Shown: positions 50,223-62,047, counted from the stretch's first letter. The stretch is 64,000 nt of DNA from Nocardioidaceae bacterium (GCA_018672315.1 CP076053.1:1475827-1539826), one strand, 5' to 3'. Numbers and translations are program-made. The notes: a model not told the origin generated them from the sequence alone.

Positions 50223-50828
50223 TTAGTGCAGGCGGGCGAGGTCCTCGGGCGTGTCGATGTCGGTGCTCTCCTCGGCCTGGGCGGGCACGTCCACGAGCGT
50301 CAGGTCGTCGAGGAGCCCACCCATCGACAGCCCCGCCGGGTCGCTCGGTCGCGTGAGCTGCTCGGCCGCGGCGGCCCCGAGCAGGAGGCACAGCTGGCGG
50401 CGCCCCGCGTCGTCGACGAGCGCGGCCCCGTCCGCCTGACCGTCCGCCTGACCGTCCGGCGCGCCGTCACGCATCGCTGCGGCCAGACGGGAGGCGGTGC
50501 CGGCGTCGACGTACGCCATGTCGACGGCCACGACCAGCACCGGCAACCCGTCGCCGCCCGGGGCCAGGGCGCGGAGCCCGGCGACGAGCCCGGCCGCGGG
50601 TCCACCTCCCGCCGGGTCCTCCCGCGCCCAGGCGACGTCGCGGTCGCCGTCACGGCGCGGGCCGACCACCACCACGTCGCGGGCGTGGTCCAGCTCGGCG
50701 AGCAACCGGTCCAGGAGCGTACGACCGTCCCGCTCGAGCAGCGCCTTGTCGCGGCCCCCGAGGCGTTCACCGCCGCCGCCGGCGAGCACGACCAGGTCGT
50801 ACGCGCTCTCGCTCGTCTCGTGTCCCAT
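50223..50828 (-). CDS. MobA-like nucleotidyltransferase
   Basis: A 201-residue NTP-transferase (molybdenum cofactor guanylyltransferase-like). YDLVVLAGGGGERLGGRDKALL is the nucleotide-binding signature, AGGGPAAGLVAGL the second motif and VLVVAVDMAYVD the metal-binding acidic motif. The C-terminal half contains a short DGQADGQADG repeat from a 12-base DNA duplication. GTP use for molybdopterin is likely but unproven, as no other moa/mob gene is in the window. Divergent from the nitrilase gene. Confidence 0.85.
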   Translation of the reverse strand: MGHETSESAYDLVVLAGGGGERLGGRDKALLERDGRTLLDRLLAELDHARDVVVVGPRRDGDRDVAWAREDPAGGGPAAGLVAGLRALAPGGDGLPVLVVAVDMAYVDAGTASRLAAAMRDGAPDGQADGQADGAALVDDAGRRQLCLLLGAAAAEQLTRPSDPAGLSMGGLLDDLTLVDVPAQAEESTDIDTPEDLARLH

Positions 50829-50872
50829 GCACGGCACGGTTCCCTGCGCGGAGACGTGGCACGCTGGCCGGT

Positions 50873-51685
50873 ATGCCAGAGCACCCCGCCGACCTGCGCG
50901 TGACCGTGCTGCAGTGGGCAGCCAGCACCGATCCCGGCGCCAACCGGTCGCGGCTCGCGGAGCTCCAGGCGCTCGCGGCCGACACCGACCTGATCGTGCT
51001 CCCCGAGGTCTTCGCCCGCGACTTCGGATCGCCGGGTGATCCGCTGGGTCCGCACGCGGAGCCGCTCGACGGGCCCTTCGTCACGGCCCTGCGGGAGCTG
51101 GCCGCCGCGGGCGAGGTGACCATCGTCGCCGGCATGCTCGAGGTCTCCGAGGACCCCGAGCGCCCCTGGAACACCCTCGCCTGCGTCCACCCCGACGGCT
51201 CCCTGGACACCTACCGCAAGGTGCACCTCTACGACTCCTTCGGCTTCAAGGAGTCCGAGGTGATGGGGGCTGGGGAGGTGCTCCCGAGCGTGGTCGACGT
51301 ACGAGGCGTCCCGGTCGGCCTCATGACCTGCTACGACCTGCGCTTCCCCGAGATGGGTCGCGCGCTCGTCGACGCGGGCGCCGAGGTGCTGGTCGCCCCC
51401 GCCGCCTGGGTCGCCGGCGAGCACAAGCCCCACCACTGGCGCACGCTGCTGACCGCCCGGGCGATCGAGGACGTGTGCTGGGTCGTGGGCGCCGGGCAGC
51501 CGGAGCCGCGCTACACCGGGCGGTCGCTGGTGGTGGACCCCTGGGGGAGGGCTGTGGCCGAGGCCGGTCCGGACGAGGAGGTGCTCCGCGCCGTGATCAG
51601 CCCCGGGGCGGTGGCGGAGGCCCGGCGTACGAACCCCTCGCTCGCGAACCGCCGCATGGGCTGGATGGCGCTCACGCAGGCCTGA
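50873..51685 (+). CDS. Carbon-nitrogen hydrolase (nitrilase superfamily)
   Basis: A 270-residue amidase with the Glu-Lys-Cys triad: Glu45 (IVLPEVF), Lys116 (YRKVHLYD) and Cys153 (MTCYDLRFPE). The DSFGFKESEV and CYDLRFPEMGR segments place it in the branch containing deaminated-glutathione amidase and omega-amidase. Substrate is inference. Complete. Confidence 0.9.
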   Translation: MPEHPADLRVTVLQWAASTDPGANRSRLAELQALAADTDLIVLPEVFARDFGSPGDPLGPHAEPLDGPFVTALRELAAAGEVTIVAGMLEVSEDPERPWNTLACVHPDGSLDTYRKVHLYDSFGFKESEVMGAGEVLPSVVDVRGVPVGLMTCYDLRFPEMGRALVDAGAEVLVAPAAWVAGEHKPHHWRTLLTARAIEDVCWVVGAGQPEPRYTGRSLVVDPWGRAVAEAGPDEEVLRAVISPGAVAEARRTNPSLANRRMGWMALTQA

Positions 51686-51758
51686 GTCGGCACTGCGTGG
51701 ACCCTGGCAGGGCACTGCGTAGGATCGGCCTCCGGCCGCGCCGCGAGGCGTACGCCGA

Positions 51759-51843
51759 GGAGGGGTGCCGGAGTGGCCTATCGGAACCGCCTTGAAAGCG
51801 GTCGTGGGGAGACCCACCGCGGGTTCGAATCCCGCCCCCTCTG
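51759..51843 (+). tRNA. tRNA-Ser (anticodon TGA)
   Basis: Cloverleaf can be folded by eye: acceptor GGAGGGG/CCCCTCT (first pair G-U), D arm CCG...CGG, anticodon stem ACCGC/GCGGT around loop CTTGAAA giving anticodon TGA (UCA codons), a long class II variable arm, and T arm GCGGG-TTCGAAT-CCCGC. Discriminator G at 51843; the CCA is not encoded (CCG follows). Confidence 0.95.
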
Positions 51844-51901
51844 CCGAGAACTCACCGGAGACCTCCGCCCGAGCCGCCGACCGCACCAGGAGCCCTGAGC
51901 C

Positions 51902-52357
51902 GTGGCCACGCCTGACCCCGACCGGGTCCACGACTACTCCTTCGACCCGGTGCTCGCCGCCCGGTTCGTCAACCGGCTGGCCGTCGGGCTGGGGCTGGTG
52001 CTGCTCGTGGTCGTGGCGCTCACGGTGGTGCTCGACATCGGCCCGGCGCTGGTCAGCGCAGTGGCGCTGTTCGTCGGGGTCGGCACGGTGACGGGCAGTC
52101 ACCTGGTGCGCCGCCGACCGTGGGTCGTGCGGGTCGACGACCGCGGCTACCAGGTGCGGTTCGTACGCTCCGCCGGTGTCAAGGTCGCGCCGTGGCGAGA
52201 CGTCGCCGACGTGGGGGTGCAGCGCATCCAGGGTGAGCCGTGCGTGGTGCTCGGACTGCGCGACGGCCGCCGCACGATCATCCCGGCTGCGCTCCTCTCA
52301 CCCGGTCCGGAGACGCTGCTGGCCGACATCGAGGACCGGCTGGTCGACCGTCGCTGA
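51902..52357 (+). CDS. PH-domain-like membrane protein
   Basis: A 151-residue protein with two N-terminal helices (RLAVGLGLVLLVVVALTVVLDI, ALVSAVALFVGVGTVTGSHLV) followed by a small beta-rich domain (PWVVRVDDRGYQVRFVRSAGVKVAPWRDVADVGVQRIQGEPCVVLGLRDGRRTIIPAALL) of bacterial PH type. GTG start. It sits between the two tRNA-Ser genes. Confidence 0.65.
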   Translation: MATPDPDRVHDYSFDPVLAARFVNRLAVGLGLVLLVVVALTVVLDIGPALVSAVALFVGVGTVTGSHLVRRRPWVVRVDDRGYQVRFVRSAGVKVAPWRDVADVGVQRIQGEPCVVLGLRDGRRTIIPAALLSPGPETLLADIEDRLVDRR

Positions 52358-52384
52358 GCAGCAGGTATCGTGCGACTCGGTCTT

Positions 52385-52478
52385 GGAGGTGTCGCCTAGT
52401 CCGGTCTATGGCGCCCGCCTGCTAAGCGGGTTTGGGGCTACAACCCCATCGAGGGTTCAAATCCCTCCACCTCCGCCA
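52385..52478 (+). tRNA. tRNA-Ser (anticodon GCT)
   Basis: Acceptor GGAGGTG/CACCTCC, anticodon loop CTGCTAA giving GCT (AGC/AGU codons), long variable arm, T arm GAGGG-TTCAAAT-CCCTC, discriminator G, and an encoded CCA at 52476-52478. The CCA is present here but absent in the other tRNA-Ser. Confidence 0.95.
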
Positions 52479-52598
52479 CCACCGCCCCCGGGTCGTCGAT
52501 CCGGGGGCGGTTCTGCGTCTGCGGCCCGCGCGCCCGTTTCGTCCCCCGCAGGACGGAGATAATTGAACGCACAATCATCCGCGACCACAGGAGCACCC

Positions 52599-53519
52599 GT
52601 GCGCACTGCCCGTCCCCTGACCGTCCTCGGATCCCTCGCCGCCGCAGCGGTCACAGCGGCCGCGGTAACCGCCGCGCCGGCGTCCGCCGGACCGCCGTCG
52701 GCGCCGGAGACCATCGCGCTGCCCGACGGCTTCCAGCCCGAGGGGATCGAGAGCGTCGGCAAGACCGCGTACGTCGGCTCGCTCGCCGACGGCGACATCG
52801 TCACCGTCGACCTGCGCACCGGCACCGTGAAGCCGTTCTACGAGGGTGACGGCACCCCGACCGTGGGCCTGGAGGTGCAGGGCCGCTACATCTTCGGCGC
52901 CGGCAACACCGACGGCGACCTGATCGTCGTGGACCGCCGCACCGGCGACCTGCTCGCCGAGTACCAGCTCGGCGACCCCGCCGCCGGCACCTTCACCAAC
53001 GACGTCGTCGTGCTCGACGGCGCGGCGTACGTGACCGACTCCCAGCAGGCCGTGCTCTACCGCCTTCCGCTGGAGGGTGGCCTGCCCGACGCCGACGAGG
53101 TCGAGACGCTGCCGCTGACCGGGGAGTGGGTGCAGGGCACGGGCTTCGGCGCGAACGGCATCGAGACCACGCCCGACGGCTCCGCCCTGCTGGTCATCAA
53201 CTCCGGCCAGGCGCAGCTCTACCGTGTCGACCCCGCCACCGGCGACGCCACCGAGGTCGAGGGTGGCGACGGCCTCAGCAACGGTGACGGGCTGCTTCTG
53301 CGCGGCACCACCCTGTACGTGGTGCAGAACAGCGACAACCAGGTCGCCGTGCTCGAGGTCGCGAGCGACGGCACCTCGGCCGACCAGGTCGACACCGTGA
53401 CCGACCCGGACTTCGACGTGCCGACGACGGTCACCACGTGGGCCGGCGACCTCTACCTGCCGAACGCGAAGTTCGGCCAGGTGACGGACGACTACGAGGT
53501 CGTGAAGGCCGAGCGCTGA
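52599..53519 (+). CDS. Secreted beta-propeller protein (SMP-30/YncE-like)
   Basis: A 306-residue exported protein. Signal peptide at 1-31 (VRTARPLTVLGSLAAAAVTAAAVTAAPASAG, ASA cleavage). The mature part consists of propeller blades (GFQPEGIESVGKTAYVGSLADGDIVTVDLRTG; IFGAGNTDGDLIVVDRRTGDLL; TNDVVVLDGAAYVTDSQQAVLYRL; GIETTPDGSALLVINSGQAQLYRVDPATG). No catalytic site assigned. GTG start; an in-frame TTG lies at 52563. Confidence 0.8.
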   Translation: MRTARPLTVLGSLAAAAVTAAAVTAAPASAGPPSAPETIALPDGFQPEGIESVGKTAYVGSLADGDIVTVDLRTGTVKPFYEGDGTPTVGLEVQGRYIFGAGNTDGDLIVVDRRTGDLLAEYQLGDPAAGTFTNDVVVLDGAAYVTDSQQAVLYRLPLEGGLPDADEVETLPLTGEWVQGTGFGANGIETTPDGSALLVINSGQAQLYRVDPATGDATEVEGGDGLSNGDGLLLRGTTLYVVQNSDNQVAVLEVASDGTSADQVDTVTDPDFDVPTTVTTWAGDLYLPNAKFGQVTDDYEVVKAER

Positions 53520-53570
53520 CCCCGTCGGCTCGGACCCGAGGCGGAGTCCGCAGACACGGAGTCCGTAGAA

Positions 53571-53625
53571 CGTGCACAACCCGCCCTGCTGCTCGCGAAG
53601 GAGCGCTCAGGGCGGGTTGTGCACG
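53571..53625. terminator. Strong bidirectional terminator
   Basis: Arms 53571-53588 and 53608-53625 form a perfect 18-bp stem (CGTGCACAACCCGCCCTG and its complement) around a 19-base loop. It lies between convergent genes: the propeller gene and pckG. Confidence 0.85.
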
Positions 53626-53639
53626 TCGGTCCGACCAGG

Positions 53640-55463
53640 TCACATGCCGAGTCGGGCCTTGAGTGCGTCGAGCTCGGTCCACATGGTCGCCGGCAGGTCC
53701 TCGCCGAACTTCTCGAACCACTCGGTGATCTGCGGGATCTCGGCCTTCCACTCCTCGACGTCCACGGCGAGGGCGGCCTCGAGGGCCTCGTCGGTCATGT
53801 CCAGGCCAGAGGTGTCGAGGGACTCCGGCGTCGGCACGTGACCGATCGGGGTCTCCACGGCCGCGGCCTGGCCGTCGATGCGCTCGACGATCCACTTCAG
53901 CACGCGGGAGTTCTCACCGAACCCGGGCCACAGGAAGCCGCCGTCCTCGTCGCGGCGGAACCAGTTGACGTAGAAGATCTTCGGCATCTTCGAGGCGTCG
54001 TTGTCCTTGCCCATGTTGACCCAGTGGCCGAAGTAGTCACCGGCGTTGTAGCCGATGAAGGGCAGCATGGCCATGGGGTCGCGACGGACCACGCCGACGG
54101 CGCCGGTCGCGGCGGCGGTGGTCTCCGAGGAGAGCGTCGCGCCCTGGAAGGTGCCGTGGATCCAGTCCCGCGCCTCGGAGACCAGCGGGATCGTGGTCTT
54201 GCGGCGACCGCCGAAGAGGATCGCGTCGATCGGGACGCCGTTCGGGTCGTCGTACTCGTCGGCGAGGATCGGGCACTGCTTGATCGGCGTGCAGTAGCGG
54301 GAGTTCGGGTGGCTCGAGAGCACGTCGCTCTCGGGGGTCCACTCCTCGCCCTTCCAGGAGGTCGCCTGCGCGGGCGGGTTCTCCAGGCCCTCCCACCACA
54401 CGTCACCGTCGGGGGTGAGCGCGACGTTGGTGAAGACCGAGTTGCCCTTCTCGATGGTGCGCATCGCGTTGGGATTGGTCAGCTCGTTCGTGCCGGGGGC
54501 GACGCCGAAGAGGCCGAACTCGGGGTTCACGGCGTACAGGCGGCCGTCGTCTCCGATGCGCATCCAGGCGATGTCGTCGCCCAGCGTCTCGACCTCCCAG
54601 CCGGGGATGGTCGGCTCGAGCATCGCGAGGTTGGTCTTGCCGCAGGCGCTCGGGAACGCGGCGGCGATGTACTTCTTGACACCCTCGGGGCTGGTCAGCT
54701 TCAGGATCAGCATGTGCTCGGCCATCCAGCCGTTGTCGCGCGCCATCACCGAGGCGATGCGCAGCGCATAGCACTTCTTGCCGAGCAGGGCGTTGCCGCC
54801 GTAGCCGGAGCCGAAGGACCAGATCGCGCGCTCCTCGGGGAACTGCACGATGTACTTCGTGTCGTTGCAGGGCCACGCCACGTCGCTCTGGCCCGGCTCG
54901 AGCGGCATGCCCACCGAGTGCAGGGCGGGCACGTACGCGGCGTCGAGCTCCTCCATGCGGCGCAGCACGTGCGTGCCCATGCGGGCCATGACGCGCATCG
55001 AGGCCACGACGTACGCCGAGTCGGTGATCTCGACGCCGAACATCGGCTCGGCCGCGTCGAGGTGCCCCATGACGAACGGGACGACGTACATCGTGCGGCC
55101 CTTCATGCAGCCGGCGTAGAGCCCGCGCATGATCTCCTTCATCTCGCCCGGGTCCATCCAGTTGTTCGTCGGACCGGCGTCGCGCTCCTCGACGGAGCAG
55201 ATGTAGGTGCGGTCCTCGACCCGGGCCACGTCGGAGGGGTCCGAGGCGCAGTGGAAGGAGTTCGGCTTGATGTCGGGGTTCAGCCGGGTGAACGTGCCGG
55301 TCTCCACGAGCGAGTCCGTGAGCTGCGTCCACTCCTCGTCGGAGCCGGTGACCCAGTGGATCGAGTCCGGCGTGGTCAGCTCGGCGATCTCGGCGACCCA
55401 GGCGGCGATGCCCTGGTGGCTGGTCGGCGCGTTGCTGCTGCTGGTGGTGGTCTCGGCAGTCAT
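53640..55463 (-). CDS. pckG: Phosphoenolpyruvate carboxykinase (GTP)
   Basis: A 607-residue GTP-type PEPCK that interconverts oxaloacetate and PEP in gluconeogenesis and anaplerosis. Key parts are the P-loop [15 protein letters not shown] (with the active-site Cys), [12 protein letters not shown] (metal-binding acidic pair), [22 protein letters not shown] and the C-terminal [17 protein letters not shown]. Length is standard for actinobacteria. It is followed downstream by a strong hairpin. Confidence 0.97.
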   Translation of the reverse strand: MTAETTTSSSNAPTSHQGIAAWVAEIAELTTPDSIHWVTGSDEEWTQLTDSLVETGTFTRLNPDIKPNSFHCASDPSDVARVEDRTYICSVEERDAGPTNNWMDPGEMKEIMRGLYAGCMKGRTMYVVPFVMGHLDAAEPMFGVEITDSAYVVASMRVMARMGTHVLRRMEELDAAYVPALHSVGMPLEPGQSDVAWPCNDTKYIVQFPEERAIWSFGSGYGGNALLGKKCYALRIASVMARDNGWMAEHMLILKLTSPEGVKKYIAAAFPSACGKTNLAMLEPTIPGWEVETLGDDIAWMRIGDDGRLYAVNPEFGLFGVAPGTNELTNPNAMRTIEKGNSVFTNVALTPDGDVWWEGLENPPAQATSWKGEEWTPESDVLSSHPNSRYCTPIKQCPILADEYDDPNGVPIDAILFGGRRKTTIPLVSEARDWIHGTFQGATLSSETTAAATGAVGVVRRDPMAMLPFIGYNAGDYFGHWVNMGKDNDASKMPKIFYVNWFRRDEDGGFLWPGFGENSRVLKWIVERIDGQAAAVETPIGHVPTPESLDTSGLDMTDEALEAALAVDVEEWKAEIPQITEWFEKFGEDLPATMWTELDALKARLGM

Positions 55464-55740
55464 GGGGGGTTCGATCGACCTCTCGCGGGGCGGCGTACGC
55501 CGATGACCTCGGCGTTTGTCTGATGACCTCCCCGCCGAGGGAGCGTCGTGACGCCGGCGACGTGGAGAGTGGTGGGCCGCTGCGGGTGAGCGCGGCGCCA
55601 GCCGATTCGCGCACGATACTCACGACACGCGGTGCGAATCACCTTGGAACGATCCAGAGCGCCGGTGTCCCGCGTCACGTGAGCCGGGAGGCACACCCCG
55701 GCCCGGGGTGCCACCCCCGCGCCGGGGGTATAGGAACGCC

Positions 55741-56832
55741 ATGGCTCCCAGCGCTGCCCCGCACCCGCGCCGCATCGTCGTGACGGGAGCCCGCGGCTAC
55801 ATCGGGTCCCGCCTGGTGCCGGCCCTCCTCGAGCGCGGGCACACCGTGGTCGCCACTGCCTCGAGCGAGCCGAGCGACCCGCCGTACGCCTGGTCGGACG
55901 ACGTCGAGTGGGTCGTGATGGACGCGCTGGACTCCGACCAGGTCGGCAAGGCCATCGCGGGGGCCGACGCGGTCGCGTACCTCGTGCACGCGCTGAACCG
56001 CAAGGACTTCGTCGACGTCGACCGCTTCGCCGCCCAGATCATGTGCCGGCAGCTGAGCGAGCAGGGCGTCGGCCGCTGCGTCTACCTCTCCGGCCTCGTG
56101 CCCGACCTCCCGCACGACGAGCTGAGCCCCCACCTGTCCTCGCGCCTGGAGGTCGAGGAGGTGCTGCTGGGCGCCGACGCCTCGGTCGCCTCGCTGCGAG
56201 CCGGCGTCGTGCTCGGCGCCGGCTCCACCTCCTACGAGATCATCCGGCAGATCGCCTCGACGATGGTCGTGCAGCCGGTGCCGACCTGGCTGCGGTCACG
56301 GATCCAGCCCATCGGTGTCGCCGACGCGATCACGATGCTGGTGCACGCCCTGGAGAACGACGACGTCGAGGGCAGCCTCGACATCGGCTGCTCGCAGGTC
56401 GTGCCGTACCCCAAGCTGCTCGCCACCTTCAGTCGCCGCGCCAGGCTACTGCGAGCCCGCGTGCCGGTGCCCCTGGTGCCCGTACGCGCCGTGTCGACGT
56501 TCGCGCCGCTCTTCTGCAGCGCGCCGGCCCACACCGTCGAGGCGCTCGTCGCCTCGCTGAAGCACGAGATGGTCTGCCGCCCCGACCACCACCTCACCCT
56601 CGACGGGGTCGACACCTCGATCGCGGACGCGATCGACGCCTCGCTGGCGCGTACGCCCGTCCCGGGCCTGGAGTCCCACCAGCCGCAGCCGGGCGACGCC
56701 GCCTGGACGCGGTCGCAGCTGTGGCCTGAGCGACTCACCGGCATCTCGGCGCCGCTGCCCGCCTCCGTACGCACGGTCGCCGCCAACGCCGAGACCCGCG
56801 GTCGCGACTTCCTCGGCTCGCTGCTGGGCTGA
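55741..56832 (+). CDS. NAD(P)-binding epimerase/reductase-like protein
   Basis: A 363-residue protein. The N-terminal Rossmann motif RIVVTGARGYIGSRLVPALLERGHTVVATAS, DADAVAYLVHAL and CVYLSGLVP follow the atypical short-chain reductase/NmrA-like pattern (no clear YxxxK pair), typical of regulatory or quinone-reductase-like members. The C-terminal 150 residues (LDIGCSQVVPYPKLLATFSRRARLLRARVPVPLVPVRAVSTFAPLF) resemble the extended region of DUF2867/NAD-epimerase fusion proteins. Role uncertain. The 277 bases upstream, to pckG, contain no gene I can see. Confidence 0.8.
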   Translation: MAPSAAPHPRRIVVTGARGYIGSRLVPALLERGHTVVATASSEPSDPPYAWSDDVEWVVMDALDSDQVGKAIAGADAVAYLVHALNRKDFVDVDRFAAQIMCRQLSEQGVGRCVYLSGLVPDLPHDELSPHLSSRLEVEEVLLGADASVASLRAGVVLGAGSTSYEIIRQIASTMVVQPVPTWLRSRIQPIGVADAITMLVHALENDDVEGSLDIGCSQVVPYPKLLATFSRRARLLRARVPVPLVPVRAVSTFAPLFCSAPAHTVEALVASLKHEMVCRPDHHLTLDGVDTSIADAIDASLARTPVPGLESHQPQPGDAAWTRSQLWPERLTGISAPLPASVRTVAANAETRGRDFLGSLLG

Positions 56833-56869
56833 GCGAGGTGGCCCGCCGACCACGACCGTGACAGATTAG

Positions 56870-56882
56870 GTGTCAACGACAC
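56870..56882. promoter_or_regulatory. Inverted repeat upstream of the acyl-CoA dehydrogenases
   Basis: GTGTC-AAC-GACAC is a perfect 5+3+5 inverted repeat 70 bases before the first acyl-CoA dehydrogenase gene; a further GGTGTCACC lies about 10 bases on. A fatty-acid-responsive TetR-type operator is plausible, but no consensus is matched. Confidence 0.35.
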
Positions 56883-56952
56883 ACGCTTACGCGGTGTCAC
56901 CACAGCCGTGAAGTCACCACGAGCACACGTCAGATCGAGCACAGGAGTCCGC

Positions 56953-58131
56953 ATGAGGCTGGAGCTGTCCGAGGACGAGGTCGCATTCCGTCAGGAGATG
57001 CGCGAGTTCTTCACCACCAAGGTGCCGGAGTCGATCCGCGACACCGTCAAGGGTCGCCACGAGCTCACCAAGGAGCAGATCGTGGAGTCCCAGCAGATCC
57101 TCAACGACGCCGGGCTCGCGGTGCCGAGCTGGCCCGAGGAGTGGGGCGGCCGCGACTGGTCGAACCTGCAGAAGCACATCTGGTACCAGGAGATGGACCG
57201 CGCCGGCGTGCCGCACCCGCTGGCCTTCAACGCCTCCATGGTGGGCCCGGTGATCGCCGCGTTCGGCTCCCAGGAGATCAAGGAGCGGTTCCTCCCCAAG
57301 ACCGCGAGCCTCGACATCTGGTGGAGCCAGGGCTTCTCCGAGCCCGACGCGGGCTCAGACCTCGCCTCGCTGCGTACGACGGCCGTGCGTGACGGCGACG
57401 ACTTCATCGTCAACGGCCAGAAGACCTGGACCACGCTGGGTCAGTACGGCGACTGGATCTTCTGCCTCGTGCGCACCGACCCCGAGGCGAAGAAGCAGGC
57501 CGGCATCTCCTTCCTGCTCATCGACATGAAGTCCGAGGGCCTCGAGGTGCGCCCCATCGAGCTGATCGACGGCGGCCACGAGGTCAACGAGGTCTGGTTC
57601 TCCGACGTGCGCGTGCCGGCCGAGAACCTCGTCGGCGAGCTCAACAAGGGCTGGGACTACGCGAAGTTCCTGCTCGGCAACGAGCGTGCCGGCGTCGCCC
57701 CCGTGGGCCAGGTCAAGCGCACGCTGGCCTCGGCCAAGGAGTGGGCGAAGACCGCCGACCGCGGCGGCTCGCTGCTCGAGGACCCGCTGACGGCCGCCCA
57801 GGTCGTCGAGCTCGAGAACGAACTGCTCGCCCTCGAGCTGACCGCGCTGCGCGTCGTCGCGAACTCCGCCGACGGCAAGCCGCACCCGGCGTCCTCGGTG
57901 CTGAAGCTCAAGGGCACCGAGCTGCAGCAGGCCGTCTCCGAGCTGGTCGTCGACCTCGCCGGGCCCGCGTCGCTGGCGTCCGGCTCGAACGAGAACGGCA
58001 CCGAGTCCGCGCTCGCCGACTGGACCGCGCAGGCCTCGCAGGTCTACCTCAACCACCGCAAGGCGTCGATCTACGGCGGGTCCAACGAGATCCAGCGCCA
58101 GATCATCGCCAAGACCATCCTCGGCCTCTGA
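56953..58131 (+). CDS. Acyl-CoA dehydrogenase (large subunit type)
   Basis: A 392-residue FAD enzyme. GFSEPDAGSDLASLRTTAVRDGDDFIVNGQKTWTT is the acyl-CoA dehydrogenase signature 1, and the C-terminal IYGGSNEIQRQIIAKTILGL is signature 2. In place of the classical catalytic Glu near the C-terminus there is GGSNEIQ, as in actinobacterial FadE-type heterodimer partners. It is followed 39 bases later by a second, shorter dehydrogenase gene; in actinobacteria such adjacent FadE pairs form alpha2beta2 complexes acting on steroid or branched acyl-CoAs. Confidence 0.93.
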   Translation: MRLELSEDEVAFRQEMREFFTTKVPESIRDTVKGRHELTKEQIVESQQILNDAGLAVPSWPEEWGGRDWSNLQKHIWYQEMDRAGVPHPLAFNASMVGPVIAAFGSQEIKERFLPKTASLDIWWSQGFSEPDAGSDLASLRTTAVRDGDDFIVNGQKTWTTLGQYGDWIFCLVRTDPEAKKQAGISFLLIDMKSEGLEVRPIELIDGGHEVNEVWFSDVRVPAENLVGELNKGWDYAKFLLGNERAGVAPVGQVKRTLASAKEWAKTADRGGSLLEDPLTAAQVVELENELLALELTALRVVANSADGKPHPASSVLKLKGTELQQAVSELVVDLAGPASLASGSNENGTESALADWTAQASQVYLNHRKASIYGGSNEIQRQIIAKTILGL

Positions 58132-58170
58132 GCCGCGAGACCCGCAGACCAGGCTGAGCAGGAGAGACAC

Positions 58171-59325
58171 ATGGATTTCGAGTACGACGACGAGCAGAGG
58201 GCGCTTCGCGAGGCGGTGCGCGACCTGCTGAACGACGCCTACGGCGACTGGGAGAAGCGGCGCGACGCGAGCCGTACGGACGAGGGCTACTCCACCAAGA
58301 CCTGGCAGCAGCTCGCCGAGATGGGCGTGCTGGGCCTGCCGTTCACCGAGGAGGACGGCGGCGTCGGCGCCGGCACCGTCGAGATCGGCCTCGTCGCCGA
58401 GGAGATGGGCCGGGTGCTCGCACCCGAGCCGTTCATCCCCGCGGTGGTGCTGGCCGGAGGCGCGGTGGCCGCGGCCGGATCCGACGAGCAGCGTCAGGCG
58501 CACCTGCCGTCGCTCGCCGACGGCTCCGCGTTGCTGGCATGGGCCCACCTCGAGCCCGGCGGCCGCGCGGACGCGCACGCCGTGGACGTGAAGGCCTCGG
58601 GCTCCGGTGACTCCGTGACGCTGTCGGGCACCAAGGAGCCGGTGCTCTTCGCCGGGGGTGCGGCGGCGTACGTGGTCACCGCCGCGCTCGAGGACGGTGG
58701 CACCGGGCTGTTCCTGGTCGACGCCTCAGCCGACGGGGTGAGCGCCTCGGCGTACGCCACGCACGAGGGCGGTCGTGCCTCGAAGGTCGTCTTCGACGGC
58801 GTCGCGGCCCAGCCGCTGGGCCAGGGCGGGGACGCGACCGAGGTCGTGGCCCGCCTGCTCGACATCGCCCGGGTGGTCGCCGCGCACGAGGCGATGGGCG
58901 CGATGGCGATGGCGCTGGAGTCGACGACGGACTACCTGAAGTCGCGCAAGCAGTTCGGCGTCACGCTGAACAACTTCCAGGCGCTCGTCTTCAGGGCGGC
59001 CGACATGTACGTGCAGCTCGAGCTGACCCGCTCGCTGGTGCTGTGGGCCACGATGGTGCTCGACGCGGCGCGGGAGTCCGGTGACTCCTCGGACGTGGCC
59101 GACGCCGCCGCCCGCGCGTCGCTACAGGTCGCGACGGCCGGCCGGCACATCGGTCAGGAGGCGATCCAGCTGCACGGCGGCATCGCGATGACCGCGGAGT
59201 ACCGCGTCGGTCACGTGCTGAGCCGTCTCACCGCGCTGGAGCACGTCTTCGGTGACAAGCGCGTGCACGTGGCTGCGCTGAGCAAGGGCCTCGAGGAGTA
59301 CGGGGAGTACGACCCGCTGCCGTGA
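58171..59325 (+). CDS. Acyl-CoA dehydrogenase (partner subunit)
   Basis: A 384-residue acyl-CoA dehydrogenase-fold protein. MDFEYDDEQRALREAVRDLLNDAYGDWEKR is a typical N-terminus, EMGVLGLPFTEEDGGVGAGTVEIGLVAEEMGRVLAPEPFIPAVVLA identifies the family, and SRKQFGVTLNNFQALVFRAADMYVQLE and QLHGGIAMTAEYRVGHVLSRL the C-terminal domain. The middle domain lacks the SEPxAGSD motif of its neighbour, consistent with a FadE partner subunit that shares one FAD per heterodimer. AGGAGAGAC ribosome-binding site. Confidence 0.93.
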   Translation: MDFEYDDEQRALREAVRDLLNDAYGDWEKRRDASRTDEGYSTKTWQQLAEMGVLGLPFTEEDGGVGAGTVEIGLVAEEMGRVLAPEPFIPAVVLAGGAVAAAGSDEQRQAHLPSLADGSALLAWAHLEPGGRADAHAVDVKASGSGDSVTLSGTKEPVLFAGGAAAYVVTAALEDGGTGLFLVDASADGVSASAYATHEGGRASKVVFDGVAAQPLGQGGDATEVVARLLDIARVVAAHEAMGAMAMALESTTDYLKSRKQFGVTLNNFQALVFRAADMYVQLELTRSLVLWATMVLDAARESGDSSDVADAAARASLQVATAGRHIGQEAIQLHGGIAMTAEYRVGHVLSRLTALEHVFGDKRVHVAALSKGLEEYGEYDPLP

Positions 59326-59354
59326 TCCCCTGAGTCGCCCGCCCGTCCCACACC

Positions 59355-59448
59355 CTGGACGCCCGCACATGCGGGCGTCCAGGTGCATGTGCGGGGTTGC
59401 AAGCCCGCGCAAGCACGGGAACACCCGCACCTGCGGGCGTTCAGGGGG
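59355..59448 (-). repeat. Two-hairpin dispersed repeat, copy B
   Basis: Hairpin 1 has 13-bp perfect arms CTGGACGCCCGCA (59355-59367) and TGCGGGCGTCCAG (59370-59382); the linker contains AAGCCCGCGCAAG (59401-59413); hairpin 2 (59419-59442) is a near-palindrome ending GCGGGCGTTC and is followed by AGGGGG. Copy A at 48854 has the same architecture and shared linker/3' blocks. It lies between the convergent acyl-CoA dehydrogenase and csoR genes, where it may also terminate transcription. Confidence 0.82.
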
Positions 59449-59477
59449 CGGTGGCCGGGGGCGTACGGGCCGGGCGG

Positions 59478-59764
59478 TCAGGTGCGGACGAGCCGAGCGA
59501 TGGCCTGGGAGGCCTCGAGCACCTTGGCCTCCCGCTCGTCCTCGCTCGCGTGGAGCAGGCAGTGGCCGAGGTGGTCGTCCAGCAGCTTGAGCGCCACGGC
59601 CTGCAGGGCCTTCGTGGTCGCGCCGACCTGGGTGAGCACGTCGATGCAGTACGTCTCGTCCTCGATCTGCCGCTGCAGGCCGCGCACCTGCCCCTCGATG
59701 CGGCGCAGCCGCGCGAGCAGCGCCGCCTTGTCGCTGATGTAGCCGGGAGCGGCTGTGTCGTCGG

Positions 59765-59768
<4 letters not shown>
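59478..59768 (-). CDS. csoR: Copper-sensing repressor CsoR
   Basis: A 96-residue helical copper sensor. The Cu(I) ligand set is present: Cys41 ([10 protein letters not shown]), His66 and Cys70 ([11 protein letters not shown]). [20 protein letters not shown] is the helix 1 signature. The ATG overlaps the copA stop as ATGA, so sensor and pump are co-translated. It should repress the upstream promoter at 62063 and release on Cu(I) binding. Confidence 0.95.

Positions 59769-62047
<2,279 letters not shown>

Noticed and set aside
50390-50470. Repeat in the MobA-like gene as a mobile element
   Set aside because: It is a 12-base duplication inside coding sequence that keeps frame; too short to be an element.
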